From the NCBI RefSeq assembly GCF_001983105.1, contig NZ_MOMC01000014.1:198600-206746 (forward strand): a stretch of 8,147 nt of DNA, read 5' to 3'. The notes beneath the pieces were generated by a model, which was given only the letters and a program-made list of their open reading frames with translations, was not told the DNA's origin and made no database searches. Positions within the stretch are counted from its first letter, which is position 1, and every line of letters begins with the position of its first letter. The translations under genes were made by a program, and so were the position numbers. Positions 1 to 6,461 of the stretch are shown here, in pieces. Source of the stretch: Pseudofrankia asymbiotica (lineage in GTDB: Bacteria; Actinomycetota; Actinomycetes; Frankiales; Frankiaceae).

Positions 1-789
1 GCCGGCTTCTACGACGAGACCGGCGCCGCCCGGGACGTGCTGCAGAACCACCTGCTCCAGCTGCTCGCGCTCACCGCGATGGAGGAGCCGGTCAGCTTCG
101 GCGCGGAGACGATCCGCACCGAGAAGATCAAGACCCTGCGCGCGGTGTCGCTGCCGACCGACCTGGCCCACTACGCGATCCGTGGCCAGTACGAGCAGGG
201 CTGGCTCGCCGGCGAGCGGGGGCGCGGCTACCTCGAAGAGGAGAACATCCCGCCCACCTCGACGACCGAGACCTACGCCGCGGTGAAGCTGGGCATCGAG
301 ACCCGCCGCTGGGCCGGCGTCCCGTTCTACCTGCGCACCGGCAAGCGGCTGCCGCGCCGGGTCACCGAGATCGCGATCAGCTTCAAGCAGGCGCCGCACC
401 TGCCCTTCGACGCGACCGACACCACCGAGCTCGGCCACAACCAGCTGGTCGTGCGGGTGCAGCCGGACGAGGGCGTGACGCTGAAGTACGGCTCCAAGGT
501 GCCCGGGACCGCGATGGAGGTCCGCGACGTCGCGATGGAGTTCCTGTTCGGCGAGGCGTTCACCGAGGCGCTCCCGGAGGCCTACGAGCGGCTGATCCTC
601 GACGTCCTGCTCGGCGACGCGATGCTGTTCCCGGACAACGCCGAGGTCGAGGAGTCGTGGCGGATCATCGACCCGCTCGAGGAGTTCTGGGCCGGGACCA
701 AGCCGTTCCCGTACCGCTCCGGCAGCTGGGGCCCCGCGGCGGCCGACGAGATGCTCGCCCGCGACGGCCGGCGCTGGCGACGCCCGTGA
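1..789 (+). CDS. zwf: Glucose-6-phosphate dehydrogenase, C-terminal part (5' end cut by window edge)
   Basis: This gene encodes the enzyme that oxidises glucose-6-phosphate to 6-phosphogluconolactone, the cytoplasmic entry step of the oxidative pentose phosphate pathway. The frame is open from base 1, giving 262 residues and a TGA stop. The family is usually about 500 residues, so the N-terminal Rossmann domain and the RIDHYLGKE active-site motif lie outside the window. Visible family features, numbered from the window edge, are VLQNHLLQLLALTAMEEP (about 13-30), FYLRTGKRLP (about 109-118, substrate-binding Lys region), a NQLVVRVQPDEG strand, and the C-terminal EESWRIIDPLEEFW segment. The in-frame GTG at 37 is internal, because the residues before it (GFYDETGAARD) already match the family. 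It is followed after 52 nt by opcA and then pgl, the standard actinobacterial order, which makes the assignment secure. Cofactor preference cannot be judged without the N-terminus. Confidence 0.96.
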   Translation, partial: AGFYDETGAARDVLQNHLLQLLALTAMEEPVSFGAETIRTEKIKTLRAVSLPTDLAHYAIRGQYEQGWLAGERGRGYLEEENIPPTSTTETYAAVKLGIETRRWAGVPFYLRTGKRLPRRVTEIAISFKQAPHLPFDATDTTELGHNQLVVRVQPDEGVTLKYGSKVPGTAMEVRDVAMEFLFGEAFTEALPEAYERLILDVLLGDAMLFPDNAEVEESWRIIDPLEEFWAGTKPFPYRSGSWGPAAADEMLARDGRRWRRP

Positions 790-841
790 GCCACTCACAG
801 TTCGCGATCCCCCAGCCAACCGACCTGACGAGGAGCCTGCT

Positions 842-1879
842 GTGACCACGCTCTGGGACACGACTGGCTCGGCGGTCGTGAAGGCGCTGTCGGCGGAGCG
901 GCGGGCGGCGGGCGCGCTCGCGTTCGGGCTCGCGCTGACGCTTGTCGTGGTCGTCGACGAGAAGAACGTCGCCGCCGCCGAGAGCGCGGCCACCGCCGCC
1001 GCGGCCGCGCATCCGTGCCGGCTGCTGATCGTGGTGCGCCGCCAGATCGACGCGCCGCACCCGCGGCTGGACGCCGAGGTCTCGATCGGCGGGCGGCTCG
1101 GCCCCGGCGAGGCGATCGTGATGCGGATGTACGGCCGGCTGGCGCTGCACGCCGAGTCGGTGGTGCTGCCGCTGCTGGCCTCGGACGCGCCGGTGGTCAC
1201 CTGGTGGCAGGACGAGCCGCCGACCCGGATCGCGTTCGACCCGCTGGGGGTGTTCGCCGACCGGCGGGTGACGGACTGCGACCGGGCGCCCGACCCGCTG
1301 GCGGCCCTGCGGCTGCGCGCCGCCGACTTCGAGCCGGGCGACACCGATCTCTCCTGGACCAGGATCTCCGGCTGGCGCACGCTGCTCGCCGCCGCCTTCG
1401 ACGGCCGTTCCGACCGGCCGCGCTCGGCCCACATCGACGCCGACCCGTCCGACCCGAGCGCCCAGCTGTTCGCCGGGTGGCTGCGGGCGAAGCTCGGCGT
1501 GCCGGTCGACGTGGCCGGCACCGGGAAGCGCGGGATCCAGGCCGTCCGCGTGGCCGTGGACGACGGTGAGGTCGCGGTGTCCCGCGCCGACGCCCGCTCG
1601 GGCACCATCACCAGGCCGGGAGTGCCGGACCGCCGGCTGCCGCTGCGCCAGCTCGACGTGGGCGACCTGTTGGCCGAGGAACTACGCCGCCTCGACCATG
1701 ACGTCATCTACGCGGAGGCGCTGTCCGCCTGGAGCGGCATCCCGGACCTGGCGGGTCGCTCGGGGCACCGCGAACACATCTGGCAGGACCCCATGGCGCA
1801 GGCGCCCGCTGCGGCCGCGGTGCCGGCGGCGGCGTCAGCCACAGCCACGAGCGGGCCGGTGGCGGAAGGCGGCAGCTGA
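842..1879 (+). CDS. opcA: Glucose-6-phosphate dehydrogenase assembly protein OpcA
   Basis: OpcA is an assembly and allosteric-activation partner of glucose-6-phosphate dehydrogenase in cyanobacteria and actinobacteria; it has no catalytic role of its own. The GTG start is supported by GAGGAG at 830-835, six bases upstream. The product is 345 residues, within the family range. Recognisable segments are an HPCRLLIVV strand (57-65), HAESVVLPLLASDAPVVTWW (103-122), DPLGVFADRRVTD (133-145) and PGDTDLSWTRISGWRTLLAAAFD (165-187), which is the most typical signature. The last 30 or so residues are an Ala-rich low-complexity tail after a QDPM segment and are probably disordered. The gene sits 52 nt after zwf and its stop overlaps the pgl start (TGATG), implying translational coupling and one mRNA. 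The long open frame on the opposite strand is a GC-composition artefact. Confidence 0.95.
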   Translation: MTTLWDTTGSAVVKALSAERRAAGALAFGLALTLVVVVDEKNVAAAESAATAAAAAHPCRLLIVVRRQIDAPHPRLDAEVSIGGRLGPGEAIVMRMYGRLALHAESVVLPLLASDAPVVTWWQDEPPTRIAFDPLGVFADRRVTDCDRAPDPLAALRLRAADFEPGDTDLSWTRISGWRTLLAAAFDGRSDRPRSAHIDADPSDPSAQLFAGWLRAKLGVPVDVAGTGKRGIQAVRVAVDDGEVAVSRADARSGTITRPGVPDRRLPLRQLDVGDLLAEELRRLDHDVIYAEALSAWSGIPDLAGRSGHREHIWQDPMAQAPAAAAVPAAASATATSGPVAEGGS

Positions 1880-2649
1880 TGGAGCTGATCGTGCACGCGG
1901 ACGCCGGCCTGCTCGCGAAGGCCGCCGCCGCCCGGCTCATCACCGCGTTGGTCGACGCGCAGGCTCAGCGCGGTGAGGCGTCTCTGGTCCTGACCGGCGG
2001 CGGCATCGGCATCGCACTGCTGCGAGCCCTGCGCACGAGCCCGGCCCTGGACGCGGTCAACTGGTCGAAGGTGGACGTCTGGTGGGGTGACGAGCGGTTC
2101 GTCCCCGCCGACTCCCCGGACCGCAACTCCCACCAGGCCCGCGAGGCGCTGCTCGACCACGTGCCAGTAGACGAGAAGCGGGTGTTCGAGGCGGGTGCCC
2201 TCGCCGCGGCTGGCGGGTCCCAGCACGACGCGGGCGGCTACGCCGAGCCGGAGCAGGCCGCGGCCGACTACGCGGCCGCGCTCGCCGCGCGCGCGCCGGC
2301 GGGCGCGGCCGTGCCGGCGTTCGACGTGCTGCTGCTCGGCATCGGCCCCGAGGGCCACGTCGCGTCGATCTTCCCGCACTCTCCCGCGGCGGCCGCGGCG
2401 GAGCCGGTCGTCGCCATCCGTGAGTCCCCCAAGCCGCCGCCCAACCGGATCTCGTTCACCTTCCCGACGATCCAGGCCGCGAGGCAGGTATGGGTGATCG
2501 CCGCGGGCGAGGAGAAGGCGGACGCCGTGGCGACCGCCGTCGCCGGTGCCGACGCGTGGGGCCTGCCCGCGGCCGGCGCGCATGGCCTGGAGCGCACCCT
2601 CTGGCTCGTCGACCGCGCCGCCGCCTCCCGCGCCGGCCAGGGAGGCTAA
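1879..2649 (+). CDS. pgl: 6-phosphogluconolactonase (Pgl/DevB family)
   Basis: The enzyme hydrolyses 6-phosphogluconolactone to 6-phosphogluconate, the step after Zwf, in the cytoplasm. The product has 256 residues, normal for the family. Motifs seen are LTGGG (38-42, phosphate-binding loop), WWGDERFVP (68-76), LLLGIGPEGHVASIFP (151-166) with the expected catalytic His160, PPPNRISFTFPTI (186-198) and GEEKADAV (210-217). The common GxDGHTAS core reads GPEGHVAS here; an Asp-to-Glu and a Thr-to-Val change that leave the His intact, the Val being familiar in actinobacterial homologues. The ATG overlaps the opcA stop by one base, and GGAAGG at 1864-1869 is the likely ribosome binding site. Residues 105-130 form a Gly/Ala-rich, probably flexible loop. 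The stop codon lies inside the loop of a predicted terminator hairpin, so pgl appears to be the last gene of the operon. Confidence 0.95.
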   Translation: MELIVHADAGLLAKAAAARLITALVDAQAQRGEASLVLTGGGIGIALLRALRTSPALDAVNWSKVDVWWGDERFVPADSPDRNSHQAREALLDHVPVDEKRVFEAGALAAAGGSQHDAGGYAEPEQAAADYAAALAARAPAGAAVPAFDVLLLGIGPEGHVASIFPHSPAAAAAEPVVAIRESPKPPPNRISFTFPTIQAARQVWVIAAGEEKADAVATAVAGADAWGLPAAGAHGLERTLWLVDRAAASRAGQGG

Positions 2650-2661
2650 GGCCGGTTTTTT
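2633..2661 (+). terminator. Intrinsic terminator of the zwf-opcA-pgl operon
   Basis: CCGGCC at 2633-2638 is the exact reverse complement of GGCCGG at 2650-2655. The 11-nt loop holds the pgl stop codon, and the second arm runs directly into six T residues (2656-2661). This is a canonical rho-independent layout, although the 6-bp stem is short. T-runs of this length are rare in DNA of this composition, which strengthens the call. The left arm lies within the last codons of pgl. Confidence 0.65.
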
Positions 2662-2677
2662 CGTCGCCGCGGCGACG
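2662..2677. repeat. Perfect 16-bp palindrome after the operon terminator
   Basis: CGTCGCCGCGGCGACG equals its own reverse complement and directly abuts the T6 tract. It could be a protein-binding site, or a second hairpin only if a few central bases are left unpaired. The T-run precedes rather than follows it, so it is not itself a + strand terminator. The rest of 2678-2810 is GC-rich sequence in which I see no gene. Confidence 0.5.
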
Positions 2678-2811
2678 GCGCCGCGGCGGCGGTGCCGTGC
2701 CGGCGCGGCGGCGAAATCGCGCTGCGGAGATCGCGGCGCGGCGGCGGCCGGCGCCAGCCCGGCGAAGCCGTGCCTGAGGGGCATCTGGCTCCCGAGCTGC
2801 GGACACAGGCG

Positions 2812-2817
2812 TAAAAT
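2812..2817 (+). promoter_or_regulatory. Putative -10 box (TAAAAT) of the amidohydrolase gene
   Basis: TAAAAT matches the sigma-70-type TATAAT consensus at five of six positions, in an otherwise extremely GC-rich intergenic region. It lies 37 nt before the chosen GTG start. No convincing TTGACA-like -35 is seen at a 16-18 nt spacing (the region reads CTCCCG), so an activator or extra contacts may be needed. The expected start of transcription is near 2824. Confidence 0.45.
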
Positions 2818-2836
2818 TTGCCCTCCGTACAAATTT
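2814..2836. promoter_or_regulatory. Operator-like inverted repeat AAATTTG-N9-CAAATTT
   Basis: The 7-bp arms at 2814-2820 and 2830-2836 are perfect reverse complements separated by 9 bp. The centres of the arms are 16 bp apart, compatible with a dimeric helix-turn-helix regulator. The repeat overlaps the TAAAAT box and the expected transcription start, the classic position for a repressor. Each arm also contains the palindrome AAATTT. The regulator is not encoded in this window. Confidence 0.5.
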
Positions 2837-2840
2837 GGCC

Positions 2841-2847
2841 GGAGGGG
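2841..2847 (+). promoter_or_regulatory. Ribosome binding site that fixes the amidohydrolase start
   Basis: GGAGGGG lies six bases before GTG 2854. It rules out the longer in-frame TTG at 2818, which sits inside the promoter/operator and would put this Shine-Dalgarno sequence within the coding region. Confidence 0.75.
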
Positions 2848-2853
2848 TGCCTT

Positions 2854-4137
2854 GTGGACAAGGACAGGATGATCCTGGTCAGCGTCGACGACCACGTGAT
2901 CGAGCCACCCGACATGTTCGAGCGCCACCTGCCGAAGAAGTGGGCGGACGCGGCGCCGCGCGTCGTCACCCAGGGCACGGCCAACCAGTGGATCTACCGG
3001 GGCAAGCCGGCCGGGCTCGTCGGCCTGAACGCCGTGGTCGGGTGGCCGCCGCTGGAGTGGAACAGCGAGCCGTCTGGGTTCGCCGAGATGCGGCCGGGCG
3101 CCTACGACATCCACTCCCGCGTGCGCGACATGGACCGCAACGGTGTGCTGGCCTCGATGTGCTTCCCGACGTTCGCCGGGTTCAGCGGGGGCCACCTCAT
3201 CCAGTTCCGGGACGAGACGACCACCGCGGTGATCCAGGCCTACAACGACTGGCACATCGACGAGTGGTGCGCCACCTACCCCGGCCGGTTCATCCCGCTC
3301 GCGATCGCCCCGATCTACGACCCACCGGCGGCCGCGGCGGAGATCCGGCGGGTCGCCGCGAAGGGCGCCCGCGGCATCGCGATGCCCGAGATGCCGCACC
3401 TTGACAGTCTCCCGAGCTACCACGACGAGGACTACTGGAAGCCGATCTGGACGGCCATGGCCGAGACCGGCCTGGTCATGGTCCTGCACATCGGCATGGG
3501 CCTGCGCTCGCTCACGATGGCCCCCGGCGCCCCGCGCGACCACACGATGATCCTGGCCTGCCAGATCACCGCGCTCGCCGCCCAGGACCTGCTCTGGGGT
3601 CCGGCCTACCGCAACTACCCCGACCTCAGGTTCTCCTACGCCGAGGGCGGCATCGGCTGGGTGCCGTTCTACCTCGACCGGTGCGACCGCCACTACACGA
3701 ACCAGAAGTGGCTGCGCCGCGACTTCGGCGGCAGGCTGCCCAGCCAGGTCTTCCTGGAGCAGTCGCTCGCGTGCTTCGTCACCGACCCGCACGCGGTCAA
3801 CGCCCGCCACGAGGTCGGCATGGACATCATCGCCTGGGAGTGCGACTACCCGCACTCCGACTCCATCTGGCCGGACGCGCCCGAATGGCTGGAGAAGGAG
3901 TTCACCGCCGCCGGCTGCACCGACGAGGAGATCGACAAGATCACCTGGCAGAACGCCTGCCGCTTCTACCGCTGGGACCCGTTCACCGAGCTGCCGAAGG
4001 AGCGGGCGGCCGTCGGGGCGTTGCGCGCCCTCGCCGCGGACGTCGACACCACGATCCGCCCGCGCAGCGCATGGGCCGAGCTCTACCGACAGCGGCACCC
4101 GCACGGCGGCCTTCCGGGGCTGGTCGGGCAGGCCTGA
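2854..4137 (+). CDS. Amidohydrolase-2 family metal-dependent hydrolase or decarboxylase
   Basis: The 427-residue protein belongs to the amidohydrolase-related TIM-barrel group (PF04909-like, ACMSD-type fold), whose members hydrolyse or decarboxylate small aromatic or unsaturated acids using a divalent metal. I base this on SVDDHVIEPPDMFERHLPKKW (10-30) with the metal-site motif Asp12-x-His14-x-x-Glu17, LVMVLHIGMG with His212, SYAEGGIGWVP (261-271) with Glu264, and ECDYPHSDSIWP (329-340) with Asp331 as the expected last metal or catalytic ligand. No signal peptide or membrane segment is visible, so it should be cytoplasmic. The GTG start is chosen from the strong GGAGGGG. It is flanked by the pgl terminator upstream and a convergent kinase 25 nt downstream, so it is probably transcribed alone. 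The substrate is unknown. Close relatives are typically multicopy in mycobacteria and Frankia, often near lipid, steroid or xenobiotic catabolism genes, but none is present here. Confidence 0.88.
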   Translation: MDKDRMILVSVDDHVIEPPDMFERHLPKKWADAAPRVVTQGTANQWIYRGKPAGLVGLNAVVGWPPLEWNSEPSGFAEMRPGAYDIHSRVRDMDRNGVLASMCFPTFAGFSGGHLIQFRDETTTAVIQAYNDWHIDEWCATYPGRFIPLAIAPIYDPPAAAAEIRRVAAKGARGIAMPEMPHLDSLPSYHDEDYWKPIWTAMAETGLVMVLHIGMGLRSLTMAPGAPRDHTMILACQITALAAQDLLWGPAYRNYPDLRFSYAEGGIGWVPFYLDRCDRHYTNQKWLRRDFGGRLPSQVFLEQSLACFVTDPHAVNARHEVGMDIIAWECDYPHSDSIWPDAPEWLEKEFTAAGCTDEEIDKITWQNACRFYRWDPFTELPKERAAVGALRALAADVDTTIRPRSAWAELYRQRHPHGGLPGLVGQA

Positions 4138-4162
4138 TCCGCGGCCGGTGGGGCGCGTCCGC

Positions 4163-6289
4163 CTAGGACCTGGTCAGGGTGGCGAGGCCCGCGTCGGTGA
4201 TGTAGGTGGCGTCGTAGAAGTAGCCGAGGGTGCCGTCGTCGTTGAGGGTGAGCCGGATCCGGTAGGACCCGTTACACATCTCGTTGCTCTTGGTTATCAA
4301 CTCCTGGACCTGGATCTGCCGGATGCCGATCTCTCGCAGGAGAAGGTCGGCCTCACAGCCCTCCGATGAGCTGGAGACGCCGACGGTGCCGTCGAGCTCG
4401 CCACCGCGGATCTCCACCGTGACCTCGAACTGGATCGGGGGCAGGGTGAACGGCGCACCGTTCAGATCCACGCCGTGGATTTCCACGCCCTGAGTGACGG
4501 TGCCGTGCCAGTGGCCGAGCATGCCCACCGGCACGGCGCCGGCACCGCCGGTCGCGCCGGCACCGCCCGTAGCGGCCGCACCGCCAGTCGCGGCGGTGCC
4601 TTCCGTGCTCGGGACGGCACTGGCCGCCGTGCCGCCGGTCGCCGCCGTCCCGGTCGGCGTGGACCGGGGCCGCGCGTCGTCCGCCCCACCGCGCAGCGCC
4701 CCGATCCCCCAGGCGGCCAGGCCCACGAGCAGCAGGACCGCGACGACCGCCGTCAGCCCGAGCGGCACGGGCAGCGGAGACGGCCGGCGAAGCGCGGCGC
4801 GGCTGCTCTCCCCGTCATCCCCGTCCTTACCGGTGCCGGTGAGGCCGGCGGGCGCCATGTCCAGCGCGCCCAGGAGGACCGGCGCGACGCCCGGCCCCTC
4901 AGCCAGCCGGGTGCCCGGGGCGGGCGCGGAGCGCGCAGCCGGACCCGGCGGGGCGGGCGGCGCGGCGCTTCCCGGCCCGGGCGGCGGCGTCCGTACCGGC
5001 GATGACATCGGCGACGCGGGCCCGGCATGCCCGGGCGCCGGCCCGTGGGAGGCAGGCGCCGCGGGCGGCCGGTCGGGGGGCCGTGGCCGCTCGGGCGGTG
5101 AGAGCCGGCCCGACGCGCCCGGCGACCGCTCGCCGGCGGCGGCCCGTCCGGTCGTGGCGGACGACGGCGCCGGGGGATCCAGCGCGCCGGCCGGGAGCGA
5201 GACGGACCCGGATTCGCCAGCCGGCGGTGGGACCGACGCCAGCGGGGCGGCGTCGCCCGCGAGGAGGCGCAGGGCGCGGGTGAGCAGGGCCGCGGCGCCG
5301 TCGGCGCGCAGGCGGGCGGCGGGGTCCTTGGTGAGCAGGCCCGCGATCACCGGGGCGAGCGGGCCGACGTCGCGGGTCGGCTCCGGCAGGTCGTACAGGA
5401 CGGCGTGCAACGAGGCGAGCAGGGAGTCCCGGTAGAACGGCGCGGCGCCGTCCGCCGCGTAGAACAGGGTCGCGCCGAGGGCGAACAGGTCGGCGGTGAG
5501 CGTCGCCGGGCCGCCGCGCAGCCGCTCGGGGGCCATGTAGGCGGGCGTGCCGCTGGGCAGGCCGCCCTCGCCCGGCTGGTGGGTCAGGGTCGAGTCGGCG
5601 GCCGAGGCCGCGATCCCGAAGTCGGTGAGCAGCACCCGGCCGTCACGCGCGAGCAGGATGTTGGACGGCTTGACGTCGCGGTGGACCACGCCGAGCCGCT
5701 GCCCGGCGACCAGCGCGTCCAGCACGGCGAGCCCGATCCGGGCGACCTGGGCGAGTGGGCGCGGCCCATCGCGCGCGACCGCCTCCTGAAGGGAGCTGGC
5801 CGCGACGGCCTCCATGACGATCCACGGCGCGCCGCCGTCGACGACGGCGTCGTGGACGGTGACCACGTGCGGGTTCGCCCGCAGCTGCGCGGCACTGCGG
5901 GCCTCGCGCAACGCCTGCGCCACCCAGGCACCGGTCGAGGCCTCCCAGCCGTCCGCGCTCGCGCCGTCGCCGCTCTCGCCACCAGCGCCGTCAGCGCCGG
6001 CGCCCCCGCCGTCGCCGGCACTGTCGGGATCGGCGAACGCGAACGGCGGCCGGATCTCCTTGACCGCGACGTCCACGTCGAGCAGCGCGTCGCGGGCGAG
6101 CCACACGGCCCCCATCGCGCCGACGCCGATGAGCTCCACCAGCCGGTACCGACCGGCGATCAGCCGTCCGGCGGCTCCCGCCGGACCAGCGCCTTGCGGA
6201 CTGGCTCCCGCCGAACCAGCTCCCACCGGTCCGGCGCCCTCCGGCGGGCCGGCAGGCTGGATGTGCCCGGCACTGGCCTCGCTCGCCAT
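4163..6289 (-). CDS. Transmembrane Ser/Thr protein kinase with extracytoplasmic C-terminal domain
   Basis: A eukaryotic-type (Hanks/PknB-like) kinase of 708 residues from the ATG at 6289. Residues 1-46 are a Gly/Ala/Pro-rich leader. The kinase domain (about 47-340) has the Gly-rich loop GVGAMGAV, VAVKEI with Lys77, a probable helix-C Glu129, the HRDVKPSN catalytic loop (203-210), DFG (223-225) and APE (253-255), so it looks active. Between Lys77 and Glu129 there is a Gly/Ala/Asp-rich insert (about 87-120) longer than usual. A Pro-rich juxtamembrane stretch (340-500) leads to one membrane helix (about 507-530), a TGG-repeat linker and a beta-rich ectodomain (590-708) opening HWHGTVTQG, with Cys645 and Cys672 able to form a disulfide. 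Such ectodomains occur on other actinobacterial kinases. The start is uncertain: a TTG at 6319 adds 10 residues, and GGAGG lies only one base from the ATG. The ligand and substrates are unknown. Confidence 0.9.
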   Translation of the reverse strand: MASEASAGHIQPAGPPEGAGPVGAGSAGASPQGAGPAGAAGRLIAGRYRLVELIGVGAMGAVWLARDALLDVDVAVKEIRPPFAFADPDSAGDGGGAGADGAGGESGDGASADGWEASTGAWVAQALREARSAAQLRANPHVVTVHDAVVDGGAPWIVMEAVAASSLQEAVARDGPRPLAQVARIGLAVLDALVAGQRLGVVHRDVKPSNILLARDGRVLLTDFGIAASAADSTLTHQPGEGGLPSGTPAYMAPERLRGGPATLTADLFALGATLFYAADGAAPFYRDSLLASLHAVLYDLPEPTRDVGPLAPVIAGLLTKDPAARLRADGAAALLTRALRLLAGDAAPLASVPPPAGESGSVSLPAGALDPPAPSSATTGRAAAGERSPGASGRLSPPERPRPPDRPPAAPASHGPAPGHAGPASPMSSPVRTPPPGPGSAAPPAPPGPAARSAPAPGTRLAEGPGVAPVLLGALDMAPAGLTGTGKDGDDGESSRAALRRPSPLPVPLGLTAVVAVLLLVGLAAWGIGALRGGADDARPRSTPTGTAATGGTAASAVPSTEGTAATGGAAATGGAGATGGAGAVPVGMLGHWHGTVTQGVEIHGVDLNGAPFTLPPIQFEVTVEIRGGELDGTVGVSSSSEGCEADLLLREIGIRQIQVQELITKSNEMCNGSYRIRLTLNDDGTLGYFYDATYITDAGLATLTRS
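4538..4591. repeat. 18-bp tandem repeat, three copies, inside the kinase gene
   Basis: Copies at 4538-4555, 4556-4573 and 4574-4591 follow the pattern GCCGGCACCGCCGGTCGC with a few substitutions; the following unit (4592-4609) is degenerate. On the coding (-) strand each copy encodes a six-residue ATGGAG/A unit of the extracytoplasmic linker between the membrane helix and the ectodomain. The repeat keeps the reading frame, so copy-number change would only alter linker length. Confidence 0.7.
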
Positions 6290-6398
6290 CCCTCCGCCCG
6301 TCGATCCGCTCGCACGCAACGCACGGGCCGTGGCCCAGGTTGAGCGAAGCGTAGCGGCTCAGACCGGCCGGTTCTTGGACAATGCCGAATCCTGGCGC

Positions 6399-6437
6399 CG
6401 CCCACGGCCGGCGCCCACGGCCGGCGCCCGCAGCCGG
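6399..6437. repeat. 13-bp tandem repeat between rbpA and the kinase gene
   Basis: CGCCCACGGCCGG occurs exactly at 6399-6411 and 6412-6424, followed by a third copy with two changes at 6425-6437 and a fragment after it. The repeat lies in the gap between the rbpA stop and the kinase start (both - strand). The units contain GGCCGG and GGCGCC palindromes and could fold in RNA, so the array might help end or attenuate rbpA transcription. There is no T-run to make an intrinsic terminator. I see no gene in 6320-6461. Confidence 0.7.
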
Positions 6438-6461
6438 CGCCGGCACCGCCCGCGGGAGCGG

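Noticed and set aside
665..1432. A 255-residue - strand open frame across the zwf-opcA junction.
   Set aside because: Arg/Gly/Pro-rich with no family resemblance, and antisense to two clear genes.
2656..2677. The 16-bp palindrome 2662-2677 read as a terminator for the upstream operon.
   Set aside because: The T-run lies before it, not after it, on the + strand. The T-run instead completes the CCGGCC/GGCCGG hairpin.
2818..2853. TTG 2818 as the amidohydrolase start.
   Set aside because: It falls inside the inverted repeat/promoter and upstream of the GGAGGGG ribosome binding site that serves GTG 2854; family-like sequence begins after the GTG.
1708..4104. A 798-residue open frame on the - strand opposite opcA, pgl and the amidohydrolase.
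   Set aside because: It is Arg/Gly/Val-rich with no recognisable domain, and it runs antisense to three well-supported genes and a terminator. It is a by-product of high GC.
4138..4162. A bidirectional terminator between the convergent amidohydrolase and kinase genes.
   Set aside because: The 25-nt gap has no T- or A-run and no stem longer than about five base pairs that I could support.
4494..6343. Long + strand open frames (about 310 residues each, 4494-5435 and 5405-6343) opposite the kinase gene.
   Set aside because: Low-complexity Gly/Arg/Ala translations without motifs; the opposite strand encodes a complete kinase with all catalytic motifs.
6348..6382. A sigma-70-like promoter for the kinase (TTGTCC and TACGCT on the - strand).
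   Set aside because: The spacer would be 23 nt and both boxes are weak.
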